Part shown: piece after piece, positions 46,094 through 57,900 of the stretch
How positions within the stretch are numbered: position 1 is the stretch's first letter
Layout of the letters: every line of letters starts with the position of its first letter
NCBI GenBank assembly: GCA_022592445.1
Contig: JABYQR010000055.1
Span: 62,001-126,000 of the forward strand
Source: Cytidiella melzeri
Lineage: Eukaryota; Basidiomycota; Agaricomycetes; Polyporales; Irpicaceae
Direction: 5' to 3'
DNA: 64,000 nt
Program-made: the position numbers and the translations under genes
The notes under the pieces: model-generated
What the model saw: the letters and a program-made list of their open reading frames with translations, nothing else
What the model was told of the DNA's origin: nothing
The model's database searches: none

Positions 46094-46516
46094 CCCTACC
46101 CCTAACGCAATAGTATTACCTTTCGTTTCCTAGTAGCTCAAGTAAGTGCGGTTCACTAGTAACACTATTGGTTACCGAAGCCAAATTATATGCCTTAGCG
46201 CATGCGTCAACTGAGGCTATATATTTAAAAGCCCTCATTGACAAACTACTTAACTTTACTATGGATCTTGTCAAAATGTATACTGACAGTGCATCGACTA
46301 TGCCATTGTTAGCTCACCCGAAGAGCAACATTCGCAACAAACTAAGCACTTCAAAATTCGTAAGAATTTCATCAGCAATCGTGTACTGAAGAAGTATATA
46401 ACTATTCATCACATATCTTCTAACGATCAATGTGCTGATATACTTACTAAAGCACTACCTCTCGAAAAACTCAAGCACTTCAATGAACTACTTCATATTC
46501 GTGCTTGAAGGGGAGT
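46094..46516 (+). pseudogene. Fragment of a fourth copia element (RNase H end)
   Basis: The plus strand reads SLVTLLVTEAKLYALAHAST, EAIYLKALIDKLLNFTM, VKMYTDSASTMPLLAHPKSN, a frameshift near 46345, then KNFISNRVLKKYITIHHIS, NDQCADILTKALPLEKLKHF and a stop. This is the end of a copia RNase H. A purine tract (GAAGGGGAG, 46508-46516) and what should be its 3' LTR follow. Its 5' part is missing; copia-3 abuts it. Confidence 0.8.
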
Positions 46517-47315
46517 ATTTGACTATATTACTTTGACGCTTAACGTATTAGCGCCCTAGCTTATTGTATATAGACTTTGCACTTGATCAATGAACTACAC
46601 GCACTTTGACCCCCAACTTCCACTGTGTGATCCCTCTCAGTCTTACTCTCTCAACGCTCTCCTCTACTAGCATAGCCTTCTAACATGGAATGCTACGCTG
46701 CTACACAGTACATAGCACGGAGTGCTACGGAGTTGAGGGTGTGATCCATAGCGCTCCAGGATAGGGTACTTGTCTACAATAACTACGACTGTTGCAACTG
46801 CTACATAGCTGCCCGTAGCGGTGGACTTGTTCCCTGATGCAATTTCAGGAATTGTATCTGCCACATGCCGTCCCTGCTACCACTTTAGGAGCAAGGGCGT
46901 AGTTCAGCTTTCCTCTTGAGTCCATAAGCTACGCAACATCAGACTCAGCAGTATTGGGCTCTTGTCAAGAGCCTGGGATCCTTACAAGAGCAAACACTGA
47001 CAGACCTAACGTTCTTGGCTCGTGATGGGAAGGGCGGCTGAAGATACGAATGTTCAAGCCCGAGCTGGCCCTGCAGCAGTGTAGACAGTCAAAAGGGATC
47101 CCTGTCGTAATCGCAGCTTGACAGGGAATAGGATGGCAAGCAGACGGATGCGCATTGAGAACATGATACATGTCAAACATCTACGGTTTTCGTGGTTAAA
47201 CTGTGAAAGACCAAACTACCTGGAAGACTCATACGATGAAGCACTACTCGCTTTGGAGCATTGGGAGACTACACAACCTATCTACGGCGAGATACGAATG
47301 CGAGTGAAGCATTAC
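46517..47315. repeat. Probable LTR of the fourth copia fragment, then spacer
   Basis: From 46517 (TATTTGACTATATTAC) the sequence has a TATA-like TTGTATATAGAC near 46565 and a pyrimidine-rich stretch, as expected of an LTR. No second copy is in the window, so its right end cannot be set. Nothing coding is supported up to 47315. Confidence 0.45.
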
Positions 47316-48409
47316 CTAGAATGCGTGAACCGAGGACCAAATGAGATACAAATAGGTTTTTCCCCTGTTCGAGTTGATATCACTGGTGTGACCGGTGTAC
47401 GGAAGAGGGAAGGCTCCCACGGCGTTGTTGGAGCGATAAAGCTTGAGGTCGGTGAGTTTGGAGCTGTTGTTCGTGTCCGGAACAGCCTCGAGGTAACGGT
47501 AATCACCGCCGGCGCCCTTCGCGAGATCGGACCAGCCAGAGTGAGCATCCTTTTGGATGAAGAGGTCGAACCTCGTGGCTGCCAGGGCAGCATTGTATGT
47601 GAAGGTCGGAACGATCCAGACATACCTAAAAATAGTGGGACGATGATCAGATTACTGAGTGCGGACTCAAAGGCGAGGCGACGATATACTCACTTCCCGC
47701 CGTACTGATAGTTGATGTCGTCATTACCGCCAGAGAGCTCCAGAACTCGGTTGGCAGGAGCGTCGCTCGGGTGGTCACCATAGTGGACCTACGTACAAGA
47801 ACATTAAGGACATTTGATAACAGGTGAATGGCTCTGTCTTACCTCGATGTCCTTTACAAACCGGATGGGTTTGACTGTATACTCAATGGTGACCGCCTGG
47901 GGAGATGGCGGGTTGGTGGAAACCGCGCTACCCTGGACGTTGATCCCAGGTGCCTGGAAGCGCTGCTGATAGAGGGCAAGCTTCGAGTTCGGACCAACAG
48001 TAACTGTAAGGCGATAATGTCAGTCTCAAATCGGCGAGGAGGTAGTCACTTGAGTAAACTCACTGTCACGCTGAAAAGTGGTCGTCTTGCTGTAGTTCGA
48101 CTTGAAAGTGTTCTCAGTCGTCTGCCGCAAAGTGTCGTTGACCTCGGAAGAGACGTCAATGCTGGCGTCGATTTTGGAATTGATGCCCTCGTAGGAGGCT
48201 CCAACTTCGGTGTTGACGTGTTCCTTCTCGAGCTCCTTGCGAACGGTCTCGTTGAAGGTCTGCTCGAACGCAGTGAACTCGACGGACTCGACGGTGGTGA
48301 TCATGATGCTCTCGCGAATAGCTCCCGAGTTGGTAGAGTTATCGTAGTTGAAGATGAGGTCCCATGAGAGGGTTCCGTCGACGGAGACTTGATAAGTTTG
48401 GTCGGACAT
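47316..48409 (-). CDS. Putative pore-forming-type protein with C-terminal MABP-like beta-prism
   Basis: Four exons, complete from ATG (48409) to TAG (47316-47318), with clean GT/AG junctions; about 290 residues. The N-terminal two thirds are polar and Ser/Thr-rich with alternating residues (residues 1-170). They include a Glu/Lys-rich stretch (ETVRKELEKEHVN) and repeated Ser/Thr/Asn runs, a composition common in beta-pore-forming proteins; that reading is inference. The C-terminal part shows the repeating beta-prism signature WSDLAKGAGGDYRYL, then KLTDLKLYRS, then DINSNRGKTYLYLIW, seen in MABP-like domains that contact membranes. There is no signal peptide. A TATAAAA box lies 100 bp upstream (48509-48515). 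Its neighbour 2.2 kb away on the same strand is a MACPF gene, which supports a membrane-active role. No target or toxicity can be read from sequence. Confidence 0.6.
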
Positions 48410-50579
48410 ACTTGTACGTCTGAGGTGGTGTTGAGGATAGAAAGATGTCTGTTGCTTTGTGAAGTGCGATGTGCTTGTGGATGCTAGATAGGAGTGCAAT
48501 ACCGTACCTTTTATACCCCACCCGAGGATAGCTGTGCGTTGCATAAGCCACCGGGGTTTGCTGTTACCAGCTCCAGGAGATCGTTGCCCCGTACATTCCA
48601 CACTAGTGATATTCCCAGAATTTGCAGATTTTAACACCGATTATGGTACAGTTGACAGCCAGGCACGTAAAATGGAGTCCCGATGGTTTCGTTGCAGCAG
48701 ACGGAGTCAGCAGCCAGCAGCGCTAAGGTGACAATGCCCATCCCTTCCTTCGGAGATGCGCTACTTGGCAGCAACTATTGCGATGTCTCCGGACATGAGT
48801 GAAGTAGTATGAATTGTTCAAGTTTGCCAGTGATCCGAGTCCTTACCACCGTTCCGCGGGACGGCCATTATTACCCGTTTCTAGTTTGTGTTCGGTTTAG
48901 TGCCACAAGACACCAGTTAGCACGCATGATAGGTTCAGACTACGAGCTCCCTCAGACCAAGTTATGCTTAGCGTTCTTGCATGTCTCCAACAAAGGCCCG
49001 CTGGCAGATCACGTAACTGTACGGTATAGTGGCCTCGTACTTAGTCTCAAACTGACACATAATCGCATATCGAGACACACGCACCAGTTTCCCCCGAGCC
49101 ATACATGTTGCAAGCTAATCGTATTGTAACCGTTATAGTTCGAAGCTCGACGAGAACGAGGAGGATGCCGACGACGAGTTGTGGCTTGACCGTCAGATGA
49201 GTGAGCTTTCCCGCGCCACAAGGGGATCGGGCCCGGGCCATACGCTAAGCGGAATTTGAATATACACCATTCCTCAGGCAGACTACTAAGGGAGAACGAC
49301 TGTCTTCTCCCTCGTGGTTAGCTACGGAGACTACAGCAGACTCGGAGGGAACCTCCATCTCTCCATCCTCTGTCTCTACAACATGCATGTCATGCGCTGC
49401 AGAAGTGTCCTGCTTCAGCATTTGGCTCGTTTTCTCCATGGACTATAGCTGTGCGAGGTGTCCTGGTGAACCTTGGGTGAGTTGTGGGCTCGACGCAAGT
49501 AGCAGTGCTTGACTAGCTAGAGCTGGCTCTAGCAGCCTAGGCAGCAGACCCAGAATGTCGCTGTATGGCTCAGTCTAGAATGCATGAGATAGCTCTCCAC
49601 GAATCAATACATACAATGTCAGCTATGTCGCCGCAATCTACCGGCAATTCTGTTGAATGTCTTGATCAGCCAACAGTAAGCAGGCATTGTTGAGTACAGT
49701 CACGAGTGCCGGACCTATCATAGGACAATGTCATCTATACAATACCATTGACTGCCCATGCATAGCAATGTTTTTGCGCCCTGACTCATGGTCGGGAAGT
49801 TGTTGCCAGCGGACGTCAAAGGCGATATCACCGGGTCCTGGATTTCCAGTTTTGAATCTCTTTGTGAACTTGAACCCCTGGCAGCACCGCTATGTCTGAG
49901 CAGGGTTGGAAGGTCGCGCGGCGATGTAGGTTAACAAGAAGGATGTACGCGGGCTGTCCAATGTTTGCTGTGCATACTCGGAAGTATGTGTCGCACTTAA
50001 AGCAAGCAGGTGTCGCCGGAGACTCATTTCACATCACTACGACAAAGTTGGTTCTAGATTTGTGTCCAGCTACATGAAGTCTCAAACGGTCGTAGTTGAG
50101 CGCGACACAGAACGCGCGATACGCATCTTCAGTGGTGTTGATATTGAATGGGTCTTTTGAAAGGAGGCTGTTGGGTGTTGGAAACTCCATAGCGTGTAAC
50201 ACGATCCATTCTTATTACCCAACTACTTACGCAACTTTCTCGACTGCACATGCTCGAACGGTTTTACACGTCCTTTGCCCACCTATGTCGACCATTTGTC
50301 ACACACAGTCATCTTTGAACAAAGCCTAGAACAATCTTGCTTAGGAGGTACCTCAAGGTCTGCACACCAATACCGGCTGTCAACCCCATAGACCACAGTT
50401 TTACCCTCACCACGAAGGATTGTGAGGGAGCCGTCCAAAGCTGCGGAGAGAGCGCTCTTTTGGACAGCCAGGAAGTGGCTCACAAGCTCTGCAGGTGAAC
50501 CTCAAGTCGCCAATATGCTCGTCACACCGACACACCCCGTCGCGACGTAGTCAGGAGTGGGAGGAAAGGCTCTCCAGAA
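48410..50579. other. Spacer between the two membrane-protein genes
   Basis: About 2.2 kb with only short frames. The frame at 49245-49439 (minus, acidic, 64 codons) has no support beyond being open. I see no transposon sequence here. A TATA box for the 47.3-kb gene sits at 48509-48515. Confidence 0.5.
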
Positions 50580-51771
50580 CTATGTCCCTTCCGATCTGTC
50601 ATACGGACCAATGAATGCTCTCTCCCACTTCACAGGAGCCAGTGCGCCGGGAACAAGCTCTGTCACAATGACCGGACTGTATTGATTGTGACTTGGAGTG
50701 ATATAATACCATACGTCGTTACGATCTGCGAGAGGTCAGAGACACTTCGCAACTAGCTTCCAGTATGGTTCACTTACTTGTGGGAAATGTGAGCTTGAGG
50801 TAGCGAGTATTGTTCTCGTAGCTCCAATATGCATCCTCGCTAGCGTCGATGTTCTGTGATTGTGAGCGAGTCAACAACAAACACGAAGCGTTCATCATGA
50901 CCTACTAGTGACAATAGCATGTTCGCTCGATTCGTTAAAGCTCTCTGTTGCCTCCTTCTGTTTCACAGAGAGCTCAACTTTAGCTGAAGCGACGAGGTAG
51001 GACGCGGAAATATTTGCAGCGGCCTCGAGAGACATTTCGGAGTTGTAGGAGCGGTTATCTGTGGAAGTCAAGTATAGGGCGCGGCCGCCAATGGTAACAG
51101 AGCGGAGCAGGTGGGTGCCATATTCCTTGTAGAGATCGATGGAGTCCATGGTATTCAGAGCGCTCACGAACCACGGCTTCAGAAGGGCCTGAATCTGTTG
51201 AGTTGGGGGAAGGGATAGGTTATAATGAGTTAAAGAGTAGGTGACGCGGGTAAATGCGTGTGATAGATTCTCGCGCTGAGAATCGCTGTAGTCGGTAGAG
51301 GCGGATACGGAGAAGCCAGGGAAACTAGATTGGAAGCCTGTGCTGACGGAGAGACTTGAAGTGTAATCAGAGCTGGTTTTGCCGTATGATGAACGGTAGT
51401 CAGTGGTAGTGTTGCGTGTGAAGTTGACTATCGTCGGGATGCGGTAGTTTTTGCCGCCAAATATCTGGATGCGAACTTCGGCTGTAACGTCGTGTGCATC
51501 AGAAATCTAGGCATTAGCAGTAGATCCTGATAAGTGACAAACACTGGTTCCAGTCGACGACTTGTTGGGTAGTAGACTTGGAGTCGGCATCCTTGCCATT
51601 GAGGACATTGTACGTCGCGCCAACGACAACTAGGCCAGGAATATAGTCGGAAGGCGTGTCATCCACGGATGTATCGTGCAAGATAACCTGGACGTGAGCA
51701 TCATGGCCCTCCACATTGGAAAACATAAGTGGGAGCTGGATTGTTGGTGGTTGGGCGGTTTCGAATGGCAT
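50580..51771 (-). CDS. MACPF (perforin-like) domain protein
   Basis: Starts at 51771 and ends at TAG (50580-50582) with four or so exons; about 330 residues. After a 75-residue N-terminal region with beta character (VQVILHDTSVDDTPSDYIPG) and an intron at about 51508-51543, the protein has a long Ser/Thr-rich segment that would form the first transmembrane hairpin cluster. The MACPF signature follows as Y-x2-YGTHLLRSVTIGG (near 51110), with the Gly pair after YGTH. The second hairpin cluster (LEAAANISASYLVASAKVEL) follows, then a C-terminal domain with short exons ending near IGPYDRSEG. There is no signal peptide, as in several fungal MACPF proteins. TATATA lies 65 bp upstream (51836-51841). 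MACPF proteins oligomerise into membrane pores, often with a partner that provides membrane binding; the beta-prism gene downstream is a candidate partner. Confidence 0.75.
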
Positions 51772-52016
51772 GGGGGCTCAGTCAGACAGTAGGAGGGGCG
51801 TTATGAATAGTGAAGCAGCAGGGAACAGACGGACGTATATAGGCCTCATCCGGGTCAGAACGGTGTGAGGTCTATGGCCATAACGTATTCGTGAACACGT
51901 CGAGTCGATGGGAAACCATGAGCGGCCTGTGCTGTGGAAGACATATGACACATAGAGTGCACTCGTGAGCTTCAAGTTGGGTAATGTCACGCCTACTATC
52001 TTCCATTCCGCCCGCT

Positions 52017-52283
52017 TCAGAGAGTCGCTACCGAAAGAGACAAGTCAGCAGACACAGTGAGCTCGCGGACTGCATATATGAATATTTGAGGTGTTCTCAG
52101 ACAATAATGGCAGTCACTTGAGGTACTTGGAACGTACTTGAGTGGACTCAGCGCACCAAGCTGGGCAGCGTTCCTCCCTAGCCTGAAGGACATCGCCCGT
52201 TGTTGTATTGATACATTTCGTCGCCTCAGAAGCACACGGCTATCCTGAGATAAGTTCACGATTCGCTGGAGTGTGTTCTTCAT
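52017..52283 (-). CDS. Short hypothetical frame
   Basis: The frame starts MKNTLQRIVNLSQDSRVLLR and is basic and amphipathic for about 50 residues up to a GTACGT donor near 52140. Such an N-terminus could be a mitochondrial presequence, but no following exon was found. It lies divergently from PWP1, with about 230 bp between starts. Confidence 0.3.
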   Translation of the reverse strand: MKNTLQRIVNLSQDSRVLLRRRNVSIQQRAMSFRLGRNAAQLGALSPLKYVPSTSSDCHYCLRTPQIFIYAVRELTVSADLSLSVATL

Positions 52284-52515
52284 ACCTGTGAGCTGCGCAC
52301 ACTATCAGGCAATGCAATGATCACTATAGAGCCTGGCTACATAGTGATTATGTAATAGCACGATAACAAAGTTAAGTTACTATAGACGCTGAAAGATCGG
52401 AATTTTCGGTCTGTGAAGATGCTCCTTGTACCCACCACCCTCTTAACGAGCTCTCACTTAGCGAACAATTAGAAGATTTGTATTCGATACAGGGCCTTGG
52501 CAACGCGAAGCGTGA

Positions 52516-54531
52516 ATGGCCAGCCTGATCTCATGTGTCTCATGGTAAGCTCTTGCCAAGGACCGGTTGCAAGGAATTGACGGTCATCTAGGGTTAGAAG
52601 AGGCGTAGCAGCTCAGAACCCGGAAAAGTACGTACTGGATGATGGCGAACTTGAGCGCGTGAGTGCTCTGTCTCGGATTGAGCTGGAAGATGCAAAGGAG
52701 GAGCTTGCGCGGGCGCACAAGGCGGCACAGAGCATGGGGAGAGGTGCGGAAGGCGAGGAAGCGGACGACGGAGATGAAGAGGATGAGTGGGTAGAGTGAG
52801 TACACACCAAAGGCCTTCGAGTAGTATCCTGCTGAAAATGTATCAAGCGAAGATGAGAATGCTATGGACGAGGACGTACTTATGGAAGAAAACTCCAGCT
52901 CTGCAAATTCACAGAAAGGAGATGGGTTGGACGAATATGATCTGGAGAACTACGACGACGACGATGCGATGCCTGGTATGTCGCGGAGATCACCCCCGCC
53001 TAGCTCAAGTTGAATATCATGACAGCAATGGGTCCGTTCAGCAATATCAAAGGCCTCACTTATTATCGCAATAATGACGAAGACCCGTATATCACTATGA
53101 AAGATGTGTGTCATCTCTCCAGTTCATGCTCTTTTGGTCGCTCACAGTATCATAGGATGACGATGAGAAGGAGAATGAGCGCAAAGAACTCGAAATTTAT
53201 CCAACTGACAACCTTCTGGTCGTTGCAAAAACCGAGGACGAGATATCCCAGCTAGAGATCTACGTATATGACGAATCCGAAGAAGACCTATATGCTCACC
53301 ACGATCTCATGCTTCCATCCTTCCCCCTCTGTCTAGAGTGGCTTGACTTTCCGCCTGTCACCTCTCCATCAGCCAAAGGTACCGCGGATACACGTGCAAA
53401 ACAATTCGGCAACTATATCGCAGTCGGCACGATGGAGCCCGAAATCGAAATATGGTCGCTAGACACTGTCGAATCGATGTATCCTGACATGGTCCTAGGT
53501 CGACCAGATAAAACTGCCGCACACATTCCGACTCCTCTAGGCACGGGAAAGAAGAAACGTAAAAAGACGAAACAGCGTCCTGCTTCTACTGCTCACCACG
53601 TCGACGCCGTATTGTCGATCTCATGGAATAAGACACACCGAAACCTGCTGGCAAGTGCGTCAGCTGATCGAACCGTAAAGCTCTGGGATCTAAGCCGGGA
53701 CCCAACGATAAGCGGAGACGCCGAAGACGGTCAAGGAGCCATACGGAGTTTCTCCATTCACAAAGATAGAGTGCAAGCAGTTCAGTGGAACGAAAAGGAA
53801 CCCACTGTGCTTCTCACGGGTAGTTACGATCGCACCGTACGAACTTTCGACTCGAGGGCTCCGGACACGGGCGTCGGCACTATACTTGGAGCGGAGGTCG
53901 AAGCCTTGAAGTGGGATCCATGGGAAGCCCATTCATTCTTTGTAAGTTGACTGTCGCAATATATTGCCTCTTCTTAGAGCTAAATTCAATCCCAGGTCTC
54001 GTTGGAAAACGGCATAGTCCTAAATTTTGATGCGCGGACGCTTCCGTCAAATGCGAGCGGGTCTTCTCCTGCTCGTTTCACGCTCTCGGCACACGACGGA
54101 GAGGCATCTTCTCTTGACATCAACCCTCACATCCGCGGGTGCATCGCCACGGGTGGGGCTGACAAGATAGTGAAAGTTTGGAATATCAATGAGAATGTCG
54201 ATTCGAACAAGCGTCAAGTGAGCTTGGTAACATCGAGAGATCTTGGCGTCGTGAGTGTCTATTTGCTACATGCTAGAGAATGGCCTTACAATTTCTTCTC
54301 TAGGGGAAGGTGTTCTCGGTCGCTTGGTCGCCAGATGATCCACTCACGCTGGCCGCAGCTGGTTCGAAAGCGAAGCTGCAAGTCTGGGATGTCGGCGCGA
54401 ATGCAGGGGCTCGCAAGGCCCTAGCATCCAAGCTTGCAGAAGGCGGTCGTACGCTGAAGGAGAGGACGAGTGGCGGAGTCATTGGCGTCGCCAGCGATGA
54501 CGAGGACAGCGTAGACGACGGTGATGAGTGA
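52516..54531 (+). CDS. PWP1: Periodic tryptophan protein 1 homologue (WD40, ribosome biogenesis)
   Basis: Start at 52516: exon 1 ends TCATG at 52544, and splicing (GTAAGC...CATCTAG) gives MASLISCVSWVRRGVAAQNP, the expected PWP1 N-terminus. An acidic region follows (EEADDGDEEDEW, DLENYDDDDAMP), then SNIKGLTYYRNNDEDPYIT. The WD repeats are VDAVLSISWNKTHRNLLASA with ADRTVKLWDLS; DRVQAVQWNEKEPTVLLTGS with YDRTVRTFDSR; ASSLDINPHIRGCIATGGAD with KIVKVWNI; and VFSVAWSPDDPLTLAAAGSK with AKLQVWDV. A basic insert (GTGKKKRKKTKQRP) may be a nuclear or nucleolar signal. Six short introns, all frames open, ending at TGA 54529-54531. PWP1 is a conserved chromatin and pre-rRNA associated factor for large-subunit production. 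Confidence 0.9.
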
Positions 54532-54902
54532 ACGATGTTGTTCACTTGCGATTAGTCTGTATTGATAGGAAACATACGCATACTCTAGCTGCAATCAAAA
54601 GAGAGATGTGTATCTCCCGTGTGTTTGTTTTGTATTGGAGTTGCTTGTCATGAGCTTGATCTTACACGCGCCAAAAACCTGGTTGTTGGTCCCAGATCGT
54701 TAGCCCAGCGAGGAAGCCGTCGGGATGACAAACATGGATCAACAAAGCAGTGCGTGCCTCGGAGCGTGGCTCTCATCTGCTCATCGCCTTTCGCGGCAAC
54801 GAATAACTACTGGTCTCTATCGATACCAACGCCTTACTAATCCTAATCTTGTATCTCCTACTTCTGCTGCTGTGCTATCCTTCTACTTGCTTGGGTCGAT
54901 GA
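54532..54902. promoter_or_regulatory. Spacer between PWP1 and the TBC gene
   Basis: 371 bp holding the 3' region of PWP1 and the promoter of the next gene, both on the plus strand. No clear TATA box; ACTCTAGCTGCAATC and pyrimidine-rich CTCCTACTTCTGCTGCTG precede the next ATG. Confidence 0.45.
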
Positions 54903-57900
54903 ATGGCCTCTATGTCCGGGACAATCAAGACGCCTACGCATGCCCACCCTCTGCTTGCAGACGACCTCACCGGCAGCTCCAAAGGACGGCGGAGGGCCGG
55001 TCATGAAGGAGACGGTAGCTCGCCAAGAAGTTCCAACAACTACTTTACGTTACGATCTCAGCTTGAAACCTCTGCAAACGATGACTCAGGAAGCTCAAAG
55101 GTGAACTGGGAAGGGAGTGTTAGAGGGAAGACAGTGAAGCGGAAGTCAATGTACGTGTCAAGTAACTTTAAGCCATCGTTGCTGACTCTGCTGCTCAGCC
55201 CCACCCACGCAGCGCCGCCTCTCATTGTCGTCGAGTCTTCGAGTGGTACCATCGACGCGTCTTGGTTTGACGATACTTTGAGGCAAGAGATTAGCAACGA
55301 GCTGGGGCATCCAAATGTCCATGAAGTACTGGATGCCCAGTGGCATGAATACTCGGAGGATGCCATTCAATCTGCCATCTCTAGGCTTGGCGCTGTGAAC
55401 TCACCAGCAGACCAGGCTGGCGATCCCTATTTTGCGACTCTACGGGTCCTGTCCTCTGCCGTTCGGAAACTATCTAAAGCACGGGTTGAATTGGAAGAAG
55501 GTCGAAGACTGCTCGTAGAGAAGGAAGCTGCAAGACGGGCAAAGGCCGCTCAGCTCATGATGGATCTACAGCCAAGTGAGCGAGATGTTGCTCGACGTGT
55601 GTTGCAGTCACTCTTCGCGGATGATGATGATGAAGAGGCACAAGCTATTCATAAAAAGCAAAGCTTACTCGTGAGTGTGTAACATTCCTCACTTGAGCCA
55701 ACTCACATGTAGTGTTACTAGTCTCTCACTGAGTCTTTGACTGAAGCCATCGAGAATGAAGTGGCCGTGCCTAGGAGCCTTCCTCGGGATTCCAACATGC
55801 CTCCCCCATCTACTAACCTTGCGATTGCTGAAGACCCCGAGACAGCACCAGTCAGACCTTCACTATCGTCGCATAGTACTATAGCAGCAGTGCCGCGATC
55901 TTCTGAAGGGCAGAACTACGAAGGCGATGCGCAGGACGATCTCCAACAACCAATCAGCGATACCGAATCGTCGCGGTCAGACCGCCCCTTCATCGGAGAT
56001 TGGATGGGAACTTGGTGGCAGAAGAAAGCCAGAATCAAACACCACAGCGTTGCTTCCCACACCACAGACTCTCTTTCCGAAACAGACAAAACCTCAGATG
56101 TAGATATTCTCCCATCTTTGTCCTCTGAAGCGTCTTCTATCCGTTCACCCGAACCTCCCACGCGACCTCGACACCGCAAGACGAGTTCAAGAAGCGTATT
56201 TGGGGCACTTGGCTTCTCCTTGCTCAATCCTTCGTCGTCGCCTGGATCCGGTCATAGGCGTCGTAACATGTCCGTGGCCGACATTCCTGCCATAACGACC
56301 GATCCCGAAGTCCTCACTGCGAAGCTTTTCGAGGTAGGCAAATCCGCACCGTCAATTGGCGAAACGTCGCCAGCACAAGAAGATGCACTCAGCACTTCCC
56401 AACCAGCCGCCTCATCGTCTTCTCCGTCTCTGTTCAATATTCCCGATACTAAGCAACCCCAGAGCACTTCGATACGAGCAATTGTCAATGCTACGAGAGT
56501 TATGACCTCGGATCCGGCTAGTATTCTCCTCGATCATGGTCATGATATTGGCGAGCTCGTCTCCCGGCTAGCCTACGAGCTAGTGCGTAATTCTAGAGAT
56601 GAAGGACTCGACGTCCGCGTTGTTGTTCAAGGACGCAAAGAAAGGATTCGCCGCGATGCTCAAGACCAAAAACGACTTTCGGCGAGGGCTATATCTTCCA
56701 ATACTACGGACGAGCCTCCTGTGCTCACAAGAAGCGTTTCTGGTGTTTCTGAAAGTTCAAGGAACTACTCGTTACGCCAGGGGACACTCACGCTCTCTGC
56801 TCTAGCATCGCCTCTGTTTGGATCCTTCCTATCGCAGCAGCCCAAACCGTCAAAGCCTAGCGATACCGTCCGGCAGTCTCTTCCAGACCCTCTCGCCATT
56901 TCTTCGCCACAGCAACCGCCGAAGGCGGGATCGGTTGCACTGGAGTCAATATTTTCTACGGACTCGAAACCTCCGACACAATATCTCTCGAGGACGTACA
57001 CATCCCTCACCTCCCGCGACTTCAATTTCTCGCTGCCGGCCTCTGATGCGGTGTCAGCCGCGTCCTTAAGCAGCGAAGTGCTCCAGGAAGGCATGACAGA
57101 CCGTTTTGGTTTTATATACGACGTTTCGCTCTATGATGCACTGCTCCTCCTTCGTGCCAAACGTTGCGAGAACACTGCGCCGGCCTGCCTCACAGGTATC
57201 AAGGTTGCCGATCGACGGGAAGATGACAATTGGTCGGACGATGAAGTTGGAGCGAGTACTCAATCTATTGAGATCGTCAAGGAGGCATGTGACTGCGATG
57301 GCGCAGACGCCGGTGATACAAGCAGTATCAGTATGACTGGTACACGACCAACACTGGTCTCTCCGCCGACAGGAGATTCATCTTCGCAAAAGTCACGTCC
57401 CAGCTCACCAAATTCTACCCGGGGCAGGCCGCGATCTTCTACCGTCACTGCAATCTCCAGCAAGACGCTTCAGGCCAAGTCCAGTGCGTCTATACTCTCA
57501 GTGGACGTTGATACGCCAACACATATCTGTCCTGAGACAATCAAGAAGATGCTCGCGCAGCTGAAGCAAGTACACGACCAGCGTCAAGCTAGACAAAGGA
57601 AAGAGTGGGACGTTTTTGTCAATCAGCGAAGTAAATCCTTGAAGAGCACGTCTGGGACTGTCAACAAGACACTTTCTTCTGGAGGTCGAGCAGCCACTAT
57701 GCTAGGACTGAGAGCAACTCTCGATGAAGACGAACTGTCGCACAGCGAAGGACTTGTCGGCTTTGCTCAGCTGGGTCTACCATCCAATCGCGAGGATCGG
57801 AGAGATTTCGATCGGCTCATACGCAACGGAATTCCTCTTGCGTATAGATCCAAGGTGTGGTTTGAGTGCAGCGGTGGATTAGAGATGCAAGAACCGGGCC

